Shown one piece after another: positions 1 to 8,819 of a stretch of DNA of 64,000 nt. Below the pieces are notes generated by a model. The model saw only the letters and a program-made list of their open reading frames with translations, searched no databases and was not told where the DNA came from. Within the stretch, counting starts at the first letter, position 1. Each line of letters begins with the position of its first letter. The stretch is from Allobosea sp. OK403. Lineage in GTDB: Bacteria; Pseudomonadota; Alphaproteobacteria; Rhizobiales; Beijerinckiaceae. Position numbers and translations under genes: made by a program. Location: NCBI RefSeq assembly GCF_900113835.1, contig NZ_FOQV01000001.1, positions 744,001-808,000 of the forward strand, given 5' to 3'.

Positions 1-208
1 ACTATGCCTCGCTCTTCAATATCCCCAGCGATGCAGACTAGCTGCACCCCGTCGTTAATCCGCACAAACAAAAATCAGTATTTCGTTTTCTGCCAATTTA
101 TCAACAGGTTATGCTGCGGCATACGGGTGTGGCATATGCCGGTCTTCGTTGTGCATCAGTTGAGCTTGTGCGGCCGGCCTAAGCGGATCAGGTCGTTGTC
201 GCGTAGCG
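1..208. other. Left edge, no supportable gene
   Basis: No convincing gene is visible. On the minus strand an open frame begins at a GTG near position 65 and runs off the window edge (reads RINDGVQLVCIAGDIEERG). It has no ribosome binding site and I do not recognise it. The stretch lies downstream of the gene debris at 209-1722, all of which points toward the window edge. Confidence 0.4.
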
Positions 209-400
209 CTAGTCCACAGTGCTTGGCCCGCCCAAAGGAGAGCACTCGTCGACGAGATCACGGACTGTGACTTTTAACGCCTGAGCCATTTGCCAAAGGT
301 TAGTGGTGGTCGGGTTTCTCTGGCCCATTTCCAGCGCGCTGACATGAGCCCGATCTACGCCCAATCCATGGTGTTGGGATTTAGGCGAACGAAATCGCAG
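209..400 (-). pseudogene. XRE-family repressor fragment (C-terminal part of the HTH)
   Basis: The reading frame ends with a clear XRE/Cro-cI helix-turn-helix half: GVDRAHVSALEMGQRNPT followed by a segment like the fourth and fifth helices, ending LVDE. The first helix and the usual SQEELA segment are missing or garbled: the residues before GVDR read RSPKSQHHGL, about three residues too short. The fragment overlaps the end of the 177-residue gene just upstream in another frame. I infer a repressor truncated at its 5' end. A short functional regulator with an odd N-terminus is less likely. Confidence 0.5.
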
Positions 401-888
401 TGTACTTGAAGGCTTTCGGTCGGATTCTGATGAATCTGGAAACCACAAATGCTTAGCGCGCCGCGCACATCCTCTAGTAGCAGGCGGTATTTTTTCACTC
501 GCCGTGCCTGCCACCGAAGCGGAGTAAACACGCTGACGGGCAGGAACGATAGCCTTCGGCCATCCAACTCGATCGAGATGTCAACATGGGTACCATCCAG
601 GTCGTGACCATTGGCTCCGAAGATCTCGTCGACTTCATTGTGGCGGTTTGAAAACAACAATCTAAACAGCTTTCTTCCAGCGTAACGGCTAAGAGTTCGA
701 TGAATGCTGAGATAGGAACTGCGTGGTTCGTGGCCGCGCGTTAGGATCAGTCGAAGATTTCGTGGCAGCCTCAAATGGACGAGTTGGAGGCTGGCAAAAG
801 CAGCCTCGTCGACTATGACCCTGGTCGATGGCCATCGAGGCGCAACTTTTATGCCAAAATGAACTCCAGAATTCAGAACAAGGGGCAT
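355..888 (-). CDS. Conserved-looking hypothetical protein, possible metal-binding motif
   Basis: Encodes 177 residues. The ATG at 888 is preceded at good distance by a strong ribosome binding site (TAAGAGGAAATA on the minus strand), so it is probably a real gene and not a shadow. I do not recognise the family. The sequence has no membrane segment. Its most striking part is near residues 92-104, GANGHDLDGTHVDISI, where two histidines and three aspartates cluster, and there is a late HCD near the C-terminus. This spacing is reminiscent of metal sites in some peptidases, but no family can be named. The stop overlaps the decayed XRE fragment. It sits between a TniQ-like fragment and that repressor remnant, which suggests mobile-element cargo. 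Confidence 0.5.
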   Translation of the reverse strand: MPLVLNSGVHFGIKVAPRWPSTRVIVDEAAFASLQLVHLRLPRNLRLILTRGHEPRSSYLSIHRTLSRYAGRKLFRLLFSNRHNEVDEIFGANGHDLDGTHVDISIELDGRRLSFLPVSVFTPLRWQARRVKKYRLLLEDVRGALSICGFQIHQNPTESLQVHCDFVRLNPNTMDWA

Positions 889-1212
889 TATTTCCTCTTA
901 CCGGCTGGATTTGCGCGACCTGAATATTGTCGTGATGTCCAATCTGCGCGTTCGTTACCGCTACAGCTTATGCGGGCAAATAAGTCGTGGCGATAGCAAC
1001 AGAGCCAGACTTGGCAGCCTAGGCCTTCTTAGCATGAACGTGGCGCGTCTTGGTTCCTTCTCCACTGAGGGCTGGCGCGAAGCCGAGGATATCGCCCTCC
1101 GCATGGCGCGGCCGATGACGCCTTTTTTGACCAGGACGGATCGGATTTTTGTAGTGTCATCGGAAATCCCAATCGAGAGGGGACGAGGAGCGTGAAAAGG
1201 GTTGCCGTCTGT
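889..1212. other. Stretch without a recognisable gene
   Basis: All frames here are short and low in protein character. On the minus strand the stretch lies directly after the end of the TniQ-like fragment, so it may be the decayed 3' part of that gene, but I could not recognise any TniQ C-terminal sequence in any frame. Confidence 0.4.
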
Positions 1213-1722
1213 TCATTGCGGCCTCCTGACGCGGTCGGGCCCGCCGCTGGCCAAGTCAAATCCGGCTTCCCCGACGCTGCGCCAATCCTCTTCGGTTAGT
1301 TCCTTCAGCGAGACGTCTCGCCCTCTCTGGATTACTGCGCCGACGACTTCACAGGTCCTGATTGCAACGTAGCAGGGCAGGGCGTCGAGCCACAGGGAGC
1401 CGGTGAGCCCGTCTAGCCTTTTCTGGACGTAGTGCTCAAGGCGGGTCGGTTCGCGCTTGATGGCTTCGGCGGCCAGTTGTGGAATACGAGGGATCGTCGC
1501 AGCCGCGCTTCGCGCGAAGTCCTGGACCAGCGAGAGATTGTCGGTATGGGCAACGCACACGAGGTCGACGTGGTGAACCATGCAGATGCGTGAGTGCTGA
1601 AAAAGACAGGCGGCTCTTGACCGAGGCTCTCGGGGGGGGGAAGGCGGACGGGTAGGAGGGCTGCAATCGCCACCCAGCGGAGCTGTTTCACGAAGGGGGC
1701 TGGCTAGCGAGCCGCGCCCCAT
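1213..1722 (-). pseudogene. TniQ-like transposition protein fragment
   Basis: The frame from about 1620 down to 1213 reads like the middle of TniQ-family proteins of Rhizobiales: a C-x-x-H-x-x-x-L remnant (CMVHHVDLV), a QDFAR segment, then LEHYVQKRLDGLTG, WLDALP, RTCEVVGAV and LTEEDWRSVGEAGFDLASGG. The first 35 or so codons are proline- and arginine-rich, do not look like a TniQ N-terminus, and include a run of nine G. The C-terminal part of the family is absent. I infer a gene broken at both ends. TniQ works as a target-selection partner in Tn7-like and Tn5053-like transposition. The family call is from memory and moderate at best. Confidence 0.4.
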
Positions 1723-1728
1723 AGCAGA

Positions 1729-1760
1729 AGAGGAGCCCCCGGTTCAGCGGAAGCTCCTCT
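1729..1760 (-). terminator. Rho-independent terminator of nrdJ
   Basis: Inverted repeat AGAGGAGC ... GCTCCTCT with a 16-base partly GC-paired loop. It lies about 50 bases after the nrdJ stop codon on the minus strand. The T-rich tail is short (TTCTGC). Confidence 0.55.
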
Positions 1761-1809
1761 CGCGTGTCTAATCGCTCAACTCTGTATGGCCAAACATCAA
1801 CTCGGCATA

Positions 1810-4800
1810 TCAGGAACAGCCGGTTGTGCTACCGCAGGTGTTGCACTTCAGGCAGGTGCCGTTGCGGACCAGGGTGAAGTTGCCGCATTCGCCGCAGCTG
1901 TCCCCGACATAGCCCTTCATGATCGCCTCGGCGCGGCGCTCGGATGCGCTGGGCTGGGCGGCGGGGGCCGAGAAGCCGAGCTTGGCCATGTCGGCCTCGC
2001 CGTAAGCTTCAGGCTCCTCCTTGAGCGCCGTCGGGCTCGTGGTGATCAGCGCGGTCACTGTGGCGCCGCCGCGCGCCACCGTCTCGGTGCCGGTAGCGAG
2101 GCCGCCGCCGCCCTGGATGGCGTGGAAGTTCATCGGCTTGCCGCGCCGAAAGCCGGTCGAGGCCAGCGGGCTCGTGGTGATAGGCGTGGCCGTGTCAGGC
2201 GCCTTGTCCTGCCCGACGCCGCCGCCGATCACGTCATGGCCGATCTCGCTCGGGTCGATATGGGCGAGGTCGTGCCGGCCAAGATAGGAGATCGCGAGCT
2301 CCCGGAAGACATAGTCGAGGATCGAGGTCGCGTTCTTGATCGACTGGTTTCCCTGCACGAAACCCGAGGGCTCGAAGCGGGTGAAGGTGAAGGCCTCGAC
2401 ATACTCCTCCAGCGGCACGCCGTATTGCAGGCCCAGTGACACCGCGATGGCGAAATTGTTCATCATCGCGCGGAAGGCGGCGCCCTCCTTGTGCATGTCG
2501 ATGAAGATCTCGCCGAGGCGGCCATCGGCATATTCACCGGTGTGGACATAGACCTTGTGGCCGCCGACGACCGCCTTCTGGATGTAGCCTGTGCGGCGCG
2601 AGGGCATCTTCTCGCGCTCGCGGACGACCTTCTCGATGATGCGCTCGACGATCTTTTCGGCGATCTGCGTTGTGCGGGCGGCCATCGGCTGCTGGTAATG
2701 CGCCTCGACGGCGTCCTCCTCATCGTCCTCGTCGGAGATCAGGGCAGAGTTCAGCGGCTGCGAGAGTTTCGAGCCGTCGCGGTAGAGGGCGTTGGCCTTC
2801 AGCGCCAGCTTCCAGGAGAGCATATAGGCGCTCTTGCAGTCCTCGACGGTGGCGTCGTTGGGCATGTTGATGGTCTTGGAGATCGCCCCCGAGATGAAGG
2901 GCTGGGCTGCGGCCATCATGCGGATATGGCTCTCGACCGAGAGATAGCGCTTGCCGATGCGCCCGCAGGGGTTGGCGCAGTCGAAGACGTTGTAGTGCTC
3001 AAGCTTGAGATGCGGCGCGCCTTCCAGCGTCATCGCTCCGCAAACATGCACGTTGGCAGCCTCGATCTCGGCCTTGGAGAAGCCGAGGAAAGGCAGCAAC
3101 TCGAAGGACATGTCGGCGAGTTTCTCAGCCGGAACCTTAAGCGTGTTGACGAGGAAATCCTCGCTCAGCGTCCATTTGTTGAAGACGAACTTGATGTCGA
3201 AGGCGGCTTTCAGGTCCTTCTCGATCGCGTCGATCTTGTCCTGGGTGAAGCCCTTGGCCTTGAGCGAGCCGTGGTTGATGCCGGGCGACTGCGCCAGCGT
3301 GCCATGGCCGACCGCATAGGCCTCGATCTCGGCGATCTCGCTCTCGCGGTAGCCGAGTGCGCGCAGAGCGTCGGGCACCGCGCCGTTGATGATCTTCCAG
3401 TAGCCGCCGCCGGCAAGCTTCTTGAACTTCACCAGGGCGAAATCGGGCTCAATGCCGGTGGTGTCGCAATCCATCACCAGGCCGATCGTGCCGGTCGGAG
3501 CAATCACGGTTGCCTGCGCATTGCGGTAGCCATGCTTCTCGCCGAGCGCGAGCGCATTGTCCCAGGCGATGCGGGCGCGTTCCGAGAGCAGGACGCTGGA
3601 GCCGCCCAGGCGCGCCAGCGTGCCATGATCGAGCGGGACTGGCGTGACCTGCAGGCCTTCATAGCCCGTAGCCAGGCCATGGGCTGCGACGCGGTGGTTG
3701 CGGATGACGCGCAGCATATGCGCGGCGTTCTTCTTGTAGCCGGGGAAGGGGCCGAGCTCGCCCGCCATCTCGGCCGAGGTCGCATAGGAGACGCCGGTCA
3801 TGACCGCTGTCAGCGCGCCGGCGAGTGCGCGGCCCTCGTCGGAATCATAGCCCAGGCCCATGGTCATCAAGAGGCCGCCGATATTGGCGTAGCCGAGGCC
3901 GAGCGTGCGGTATTCATAGGAGAGTTCGGCGATTTCCTTGGAGGGGAACTGCGCCATCGTCACCGAGATCTCGAGGACGATCGTCCAGAGCCGGCAGAGA
4001 TGCTCATAGGCTGCGACATCGAAGGCCTTGGCCTCGCGATCATAGAACTGCAGCAGGTTGGCCGAGGCCAGGTTGCAGGCCGTGTCGTCGAGGAACATGT
4101 ACTCCGAGCACGGATTGGACGCCCGGATTCGGCCGGAGGCCGCGCAGGTGTGCCAGTCGTTCATCGTGGTGTTGAAGTGCAGGCCGGGATCGGCCGAGGC
4201 CCAGGCGGCGTAGCCGATCTTCTCCCAAAGGTCGCGGGCCTTCAGCGTCTTGGTGATCTTGCCGGTCGTGCGGCCGGTCAGGTTCCAGTCGCCATCGGTT
4301 TCCACGGCGCGCAGGAAATCGTCGGTCAGCGAGACCGAGTTGTTCGAGTTCTGGCCGGAGACCGTGAGATAGGCTTCCGAATCCCAATCGGTGTCGTACA
4401 CATCGAACTGGATGTCGGTGTAGCCCTGCTTGGCGAACTGCATCACCCGCTTGATGTAGTTGTCGGGCACCATCGCCTTGCGGGCGAGCTTGATCTCGCG
4501 CTTCAGCGCCGGGTTCTTCTCGGGGTCGAAGCAGGAATCGCCATCGCCCTCGCAGTTCACGCAGGCCTTCATCACGGCCTTCATGTGCTTCTGGACGACC
4601 TTGGAGCCGGTGACGAGGGCGGCGACCTTCTGCTCCTCGCGCACCTTCCAGTCGATATAGGTCTCGATATCGGGGTGGTCGACATCGACCACGACCATCT
4701 TGGCGGCGCGGCGCGTCGTGCCGCCCGACTTGATCGCGCCCGCAGCCCGGTCGCCGATCTTGAGGAAGGACATCAGGCCCGACGAGCGACCGCCGCCGGC

Positions 4801-5535
4801 GAGCTTCTCGCCTTCGCCGCGCAGCAGCGAGAAGTTCGAGCCGGTGCCGGAGCCGTATTTGAACAGGCGTGCCTCGCGGACCCAGAGGTCCATGATGCCG
4901 CCCTCGTTGACGAGGTCGTCCTGCACGCCCTGGATGAAGCAGGCATGGGGCTGCGGGTGCTCGTAGCTCGACTTCGACTTCACCAGCTTGCCGGTCTTGA
5001 AGTCGACGTAGAAATGGCCCTGGCTCGGGCCGTCGATACCATAGGCCCAATGCAGGCCGGTGTTGAACCATTGCGGCGAATTCGGCGCGACGCGCTGGGT
5101 TGCGAGCATAAAGCGCAGTTCGTCATGGAAAGCCTGCGCATCCTCCTCGGAGGAGAAATAACCGCCCTTCCAGCCCCAATAGGTCCAGCAGCCGGCGAGC
5201 CGGTCGAAGACCTGCTTGGATGAGATCTCCGAGACGAAGCGCTCGGCTTCCGGGAGCTTGGCGAGCGCGGCCTCGTCGGGCGCGGAGCGCCAGAGGAAGG
5301 AGGGAACGTCGTTTTCCTCGACCTTCTTCAGGGCCGCCGGAACGCCGGCCTTGCGGAAGTATTTCTGCGCGAGCACGTCGCTGGCGACCTGCGACCAGGC
5401 TTCGGGCACCTCGATGCCCTCCAGCCGGAACACGATCGAGCCATCGGGGTTGCGGATCTCGCTGACGGCAGAGCGGAACGGAATCGCCGAATAAGGCGAT
5501 TGGCCGGCGGAGGTGTAACGGCGCTCAATGCGCAT
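1810..5535 (-). CDS. nrdJ: Vitamin B12-dependent (class II) ribonucleoside-diphosphate reductase
   Basis: Makes deoxyribonucleotides from ribonucleotides using adenosylcobalamin instead of oxygen-dependent radical chemistry; cytoplasmic. The 1241 residues are the usual length for the long alphaproteobacterial NrdJ. Visible landmarks are SPQWFN near residue 153, [11 protein letters not shown] near 226, the active-site motif NPCSEYM near 474-480, and the phosphate loop APTGTIG. The last 28 residues carry a Cys-rich zinc-ribbon-like tail ([14 protein letters not shown]). The ATG at 5535 is preferred over an in-frame start 60 bases upstream because MRIERRYT is a typical start for the family and the codons before it look non-coding. 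It is transcribed alone, and no class I genes are seen in the window. Confidence 0.96.
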   Translation of the reverse strand: MRIERRYTSAGQSPYSAIPFRSAVSEIRNPDGSIVFRLEGIEVPEAWSQVASDVLAQKYFRKAGVPAALKKVEENDVPSFLWRSAPDEAALAKLPEAERFVSEISSKQVFDRLAGCWTYWGWKGGYFSSEEDAQAFHDELRFMLATQRVAPNSPQWFNTGLHWAYGIDGPSQGHFYVDFKTGKLVKSKSSYEHPQPHACFIQGVQDDLVNEGGIMDLWVREARLFKYGSGTGSNFSLLRGEGEKLAGGGRSSGLMSFLKIGDRAAGAIKSGGTTRRAAKMVVVDVDHPDIETYIDWKVREEQKVAALVTGSKVVQKHMKAVMKACVNCEGDGDSCFDPEKNPALKREIKLARKAMVPDNYIKRVMQFAKQGYTDIQFDVYDTDWDSEAYLTVSGQNSNNSVSLTDDFLRAVETDGDWNLTGRTTGKITKTLKARDLWEKIGYAAWASADPGLHFNTTMNDWHTCAASGRIRASNPCSEYMFLDDTACNLASANLLQFYDREAKAFDVAAYEHLCRLWTIVLEISVTMAQFPSKEIAELSYEYRTLGLGYANIGGLLMTMGLGYDSDEGRALAGALTAVMTGVSYATSAEMAGELGPFPGYKKNAAHMLRVIRNHRVAAHGLATGYEGLQVTPVPLDHGTLARLGGSSVLLSERARIAWDNALALGEKHGYRNAQATVIAPTGTIGLVMDCDTTGIEPDFALVKFKKLAGGGYWKIINGAVPDALRALGYRESEIAEIEAYAVGHGTLAQSPGINHGSLKAKGFTQDKIDAIEKDLKAAFDIKFVFNKWTLSEDFLVNTLKVPAEKLADMSFELLPFLGFSKAEIEAANVHVCGAMTLEGAPHLKLEHYNVFDCANPCGRIGKRYLSVESHIRMMAAAQPFISGAISKTINMPNDATVEDCKSAYMLSWKLALKANALYRDGSKLSQPLNSALISDEDDEEDAVEAHYQQPMAARTTQIAEKIVERIIEKVVREREKMPSRRTGYIQKAVVGGHKVYVHTGEYADGRLGEIFIDMHKEGAAFRAMMNNFAIAVSLGLQYGVPLEEYVEAFTFTRFEPSGFVQGNQSIKNATSILDYVFRELAISYLGRHDLAHIDPSEIGHDVIGGGVGQDKAPDTATPITTSPLASTGFRRGKPMNFHAIQGGGGLATGTETVARGGATVTALITTSPTALKEEPEAYGEADMAKLGFSAPAAQPSASERRAEAIMKGYVGDSCGECGNFTLVRNGTCLKCNTCGSTTGCS

Positions 5536-6007
5536 GATCTCGTATCCCCATGCAATGCCGCGGGCTCCAAAAGCCCCGCGCGGCCGGTTGATCACCGGCT
5601 CCTGATGTCAGCCCAACTCGGTTTGTGCCCTGTGGACGTCGCGGCGGCTATGTTCCGCCTTCATTCGTCCGGTTGCGGCCAGAACAGTCCGCAAACAATC
5701 GCTCGCCGCTGCCGTTGCCGGCATGCCACGTGATGATCGCCTCGACCCTTCTGGAAACTCTTTTGCGGGTGTCGATTGGCGTTTCCGCCGGCCGTCACGC
5801 GACCGTCAAAATTTAGTCCCGAATGGGCCGCCTCGTCAAGGATTAGTGCGCATCAAACCCTGTGGACACGACATCTGGTATTAGCTGTGGTTTCCGGGGA
5901 TAAGTTTCAAGGCCCGCGCTAAGCCCTCGGAATCGCTGGCGGAATCGGCGGGACAAAAACAGGATGATCCATCTCGGCCGGATCGGAAAGATTAAAATTC
6001 GCGGCGT
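5536..6007. other. nrdJ upstream region, no gene
   Basis: About 470 bases between nrdJ and the end of the TetR gene. No reading frame here looks like a protein. It must hold the nrdJ promoter. I looked for a cobalamin riboswitch (the GCCACTG box on the minus strand) and found none. A weak NrdR-box-like string, ACACGACATCTGGTAT, lies at 5866-5881. Confidence 0.5.
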
Positions 6008-6739
6008 CTATGGTTGCTCGATGGTTAATCGACTTGCGGGCACGTCCAGTGCAAGCTCGGTCTGCGCGCCTTCGTTCAAGTCTCTGGAGATAGGGGCTCT
6101 TCGCCGGATCTGGCCCGGTGCCGGCACGGCTTCGATCATGGTCGAATCATGTCGTGGCGACGGCAGGAGCTGGGCGAGCGCCTTGGCGCAGGCGGTCAGC
6201 GCCTGGGAATCCTGCTCCGCCTTCGCCTGGGCCATGGCGCCTGAATAAGCGGCGATGACGACACGCGCGAGGGGCTGGGGGTCACCGGGCGCGTTGTCCT
6301 CTCGCAGCTTGGCGGCGATGGCGTCGCGCCAGCCGGCGAAGAGATCAGCCGCCGCCGCACGGAAATCGGGATCGGCCAGCGCGAGCTCGCTCGCCATGTT
6401 GTTGAGCGGGCAGCCGCGCACGGCGCCGCGCCGGTCGAGCTCGGAGCCGATGGCAGCAAGAACCTCGGCGACGCCCGCGCGCGCGCTCGCGGCCGCGCGC
6501 ACGGGCTCTATCCAGGTCTTCGCGACGGCCTCGGCCACGCGTTCGCGCAGGACAGCAAGTGCGAGCGCTTTCTTGGTCGGGAAATGGTGATGAAGCGCGC
6601 CACCACTGAGACCGGCGAGCCGCAGCAGGTCGTGCATGCTGGTGGCGTGATAGCCGTGCCCCTGGAAGGCTTCGAAGGCGGCGTCGAGGATGCGGCGACG
6701 AACGCCCTCGGGATCGTTGCTGCGAATACGCCCTGCCAT
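6008..6739 (-). CDS. TetR/AcrR-family transcriptional regulator
   Basis: A 243-residue repressor-type protein. The N-terminal helix-turn-helix spans about residues 12-58, with ILDAAFEAFQGHGYHATSM, then LRLAGLSGGALHHHFPTKKA, the classical TetR recognition helix. The C-terminal ligand domain contains RGCPLNNMASELA, a segment common in regulators related to AcrR/YxaF. The last 40 or so residues form a tail longer than usual. It is divergent from the NIPSNAP gene, with about 100 bases between them that include a perfect 9-base dyad, so it probably controls that gene and itself. The ligand cannot be predicted. Confidence 0.9.
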   Translation of the reverse strand: MAGRIRSNDPEGVRRRILDAAFEAFQGHGYHATSMHDLLRLAGLSGGALHHHFPTKKALALAVLRERVAEAVAKTWIEPVRAAASARAGVAEVLAAIGSELDRRGAVRGCPLNNMASELALADPDFRAAAADLFAGWRDAIAAKLREDNAPGDPQPLARVVIAAYSGAMAQAKAEQDSQALTACAKALAQLLPSPRHDSTMIEAVPAPGQIRRRAPISRDLNEGAQTELALDVPASRLTIEQP

Positions 6740-6802
6740 CTTCGTCCTTCCTGCCTCGTGGACCTTACCAGTTTGACAAAACAGGACAACCGGTTTGTTC
6801 TT

Positions 6803-6824
6803 AAACAGGTCGATTGACCTGTTT
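6803..6824. promoter_or_regulatory. Dyad operator between the TetR gene and the NIPSNAP gene
   Basis: Perfect inverted repeat AAACAGGTC-GATT-GACCTGTTT. A related half-site, AAACAGG, recurs at 6779-6785 beside a TTGACA hexamer at 6774-6779. Position and symmetry fit a binding site for the adjacent TetR-family protein; this is inferred. Confidence 0.6.
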
Positions 6825-6843
6825 TATAGAATGGAGAAACGAG

Positions 6844-7581
6844 ATGCTGCAGCGAGATCGTGAGGCCAGTCAGCATGCGTCGCCGGACCAGCGGCAAGGC
6901 AATCAAGTCTTCGAACTACGGCGCTACCGATTGCATCCGGGTCGGCGCGAGGCGCTGATCGCGCTGTTCGACCGCGAGTTTGTCACCACGCAGGAGGAGG
7001 TCGGGATCAGGGTGGTCGGCCAGTTTCGCGATCTCGACCAACCGGATCAGTTCGTCTGGTTCCGCGGCTTTTCCGATATGGACGCCCGCCGCGCCGCACT
7101 GAACGCCTTCTATACCGGGCCGGTCTGGGTCGAGCACGGGCCGGCAGCCAATGCGACGATGATCGATTCAGACGATGTCCTGCTGCTCAAGCCGATCTCG
7201 ATCGGCAGCGGTTTTTTTGCGGACCAGGCGGAGCCTCAGGCTTCCGGCGCGGCTGCCGGCAGCGTAGCTGGCTTCCTGATCGTCACGCACCATTTCCATC
7301 CGCAAGCGGGGGAGGCCGAGGCTGAGGCGTTCGCCAGGGATTTCGCCCGGCAGGCGAGGGAGGCCGGTGCGACGATCCAGGCGAGCCTGATCAGCGAGAC
7401 GCAATCCAACAGCTTTCCGCGCCTGCCCATCCGCGAGGGAGAGAGCGTTGCCGTGACCGTGCTGCGTTCCGATGCCGATATGGCGGGAGTGTTGGCGCGG
7501 TTACCGCTCGCGCCGGCCGGAACCGTGCTGCGCTGCGTGGTCGCGCGTGTCATGCCGACGGAGGGCTCGAGGCTTCGATAG
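6844..7581 (+). CDS. NIPSNAP family protein
   Basis: A 245-residue protein with a NIPSNAP (dimeric alpha/beta barrel-like) domain in the first half, from VFELRRYRLHPGRREALI through the FRGFSDMDARRAALNAFY segment. The second half is a looser repeat of the same fold type. The molecular role of bacterial NIPSNAP proteins is unsettled; many lie next to regulators and oxidoreductases and may act on small hydrophobic compounds. The ATG at 6844 has a good ribosome binding site (GGAGAAACGAG). A TTG ten codons upstream lies inside the operator and is less likely. Probably repressed by the divergent TetR protein. Confidence 0.85.
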   Translation: MLQRDREASQHASPDQRQGNQVFELRRYRLHPGRREALIALFDREFVTTQEEVGIRVVGQFRDLDQPDQFVWFRGFSDMDARRAALNAFYTGPVWVEHGPAANATMIDSDDVLLLKPISIGSGFFADQAEPQASGAAAGSVAGFLIVTHHFHPQAGEAEAEAFARDFARQAREAGATIQASLISETQSNSFPRLPIREGESVAVTVLRSDADMAGVLARLPLAPAGTVLRCVVARVMPTEGSRLR

Positions 7582-7652
7582 CTGCCGAGGCTGGACAGCG
7601 CGCGGCGCTGCCGCCATAAGTCGCGCGAGCCCGACCGACGCGGACGAGAGCG

Positions 7653-8063
7653 ATGAAGCAAACGCTGCTGCAGATCTTCACTTGGTGGAACGGCCAGACC
7701 ATCGGCACGCGCTTCCACACCTGGCGCTTCGGCGAGCGCGTCGGCGCCGACGAGTTCGGCAATGTCTATTACCGCACCAAAGGCGGGGTGAAGGACAAGG
7801 CGCTGGGCATCCAGCGTCGCTGGGTTGTCTATAACGGCGAAGCGGAAGCCTCCAAGATCCCGCCGGGCTGGAATGGCTGGCTGCATCACACTGTCGATGT
7901 CGCGCCCTCCGAGGAGCGCTACGAGCCGCGCGAGTGGCAAGAGCCACATCAGCAGAACTGGACCGGCACGGCGCTGGCCTATCGTCCGCAGGGCTCGACG
8001 CTGGTTGGCGGCCACCGCCCGCCGGCAACCGGCGACTACGAGGCCTGGACGCCGGGGCGCTGA
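7653..8063 (+). CDS. NDUFA12-family NADH:ubiquinone oxidoreductase accessory subunit
   Basis: A 136-residue homologue of the 17.2-kDa complex I subunit (NDUFA12, B17.2), an accessory subunit shared by alphaproteobacteria and mitochondria. Typical features are GTRFHTWRFGERVGADEFGN, the YY..KG region, RRWVVYNGE, and the W-rich WNGWLHH motif. It binds peripherally to complex I at the membrane. It is away from the nuo operon, as is usual. Its 3' end overlaps the convergent isochorismatase-like gene by 28 bases. Confidence 0.95.
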   Translation: MKQTLLQIFTWWNGQTIGTRFHTWRFGERVGADEFGNVYYRTKGGVKDKALGIQRRWVVYNGEAEASKIPPGWNGWLHHTVDVAPSEERYEPREWQEPHQQNWTGTALAYRPQGSTLVGGHRPPATGDYEAWTPGR

Positions 8064-8749
8064 GGCGCTGGCCGGGCAGGGCGCTTCGCACCCTCGATCA
8101 AATCCAGAACCTCTGCTGTCGGCCTGACATCGCCGAAGCAGCGGTAGATCGTCGTCAACGAGGCCTCGTGCAGGCCGTGAGAGTGGCCCGTATTCGCATC
8201 CGAGACCATGACGATGCGATAGCCTAGTTCGACGGCGTCGCGAGCCGAGGATTCGCAGCAGATATTGGTGACTGTGCCCGCGATCAGCAGCGTGTCGAGC
8301 CCGCGCCGCTGCAATTGCGCGTGCAGGTCGCAGCGCCCCGGGAAGAAGGCGCTGTAGCCCTGTTTCATGGTGTGGATGTCGCCCGGCTGCGGCGCGAGTT
8401 CGTGCCAAAGCCGCGAGCGCGGATCTTCGGGCCGGGCACCGTCCTGGAAATGGCGCAGGCGTTCCGGGCCATGAATCGCCGCCAGGACAGGGCTCTCCAG
8501 CAGCATCGGCGCTGCGGTGACCCAGGCCACCGTGCCGCCGCGGCCTCGCAATGCTGCCGCTATCTGGTTGATCGGGCTGATGATCTCGCGGCAGGCTTCG
8601 TCATTCTCAACCGAGGCGCGCATCAGGTCGATGACGACGAGCGCGGTCAGCGCCGGGTTCAGGCGCTCGAAGGCATGGAGACGCCCGCGCCGGGACACGA
8701 CCTTGGCGACGACCTTTTCGTCGATGCCGCTTGGATGGCGCAATGTCAT
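8036..8749 (-). CDS. Isochorismatase-like cysteine hydrolase
   Basis: A 237-residue member of the cysteine hydrolase (isochorismatase-like) superfamily. The catalytic triad is visible: Asp in ALVVIDLM, Lys in TMKQGYSAFF, and Cys in TVTNICCESSARDA, which also holds the cis-peptide region. Members hydrolyse amide or vinyl-ether bonds of small molecules such as nicotinamide, isochorismate, N-carbamoyl compounds or ureidoacrylate. The substrate here is not deducible, and neighbours give no pathway. The C-terminal 10 codons run into the NDUFA12 gene on the other strand. Confidence 0.9.
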   Translation of the reverse strand: MTLRHPSGIDEKVVAKVVSRRGRLHAFERLNPALTALVVIDLMRASVENDEACREIISPINQIAAALRGRGGTVAWVTAAPMLLESPVLAAIHGPERLRHFQDGARPEDPRSRLWHELAPQPGDIHTMKQGYSAFFPGRCDLHAQLQRRGLDTLLIAGTVTNICCESSARDAVELGYRIVMVSDANTGHSHGLHEASLTTIYRCFGDVRPTAEVLDLIEGAKRPARPAPQRPGVQAS

Positions 8750-8819
8750 CGGTTGTCCCGCGATCAGCCTCAGCCTTGCGGAAGAGAGCTGATTCGCGGT
8801 CGCCAGACCAATCGTCGCG

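Noticed and set aside
1-65. Start of another gene at GTG 65 on the minus strand running off the left edge
   Set aside because: Only 21 codons, no ribosome binding site and no family recognised.
1810-5223. Long plus-strand frames over nrdJ (for example 2491-5223, 910 codons)
   Set aside because: Shadow frames of a GC-rich gene; no domain sense, while the minus strand encodes a clear NrdJ.
5536-5760. Cobalamin riboswitch for the B12-dependent reductase
   Set aside because: No GCCACTG B12 box on the minus strand in the leader.
5860-5915. Possible NrdR box or DnaA boxes before nrdJ (ACACGACATCTGGTAT, TGTGGACA, GGGGATAA)
   Set aside because: Only one poor 11-of-16 match to the NrdR consensus and no second box at the usual spacing. 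The DnaA-like strings each differ from TTATCCACA and do not cluster.
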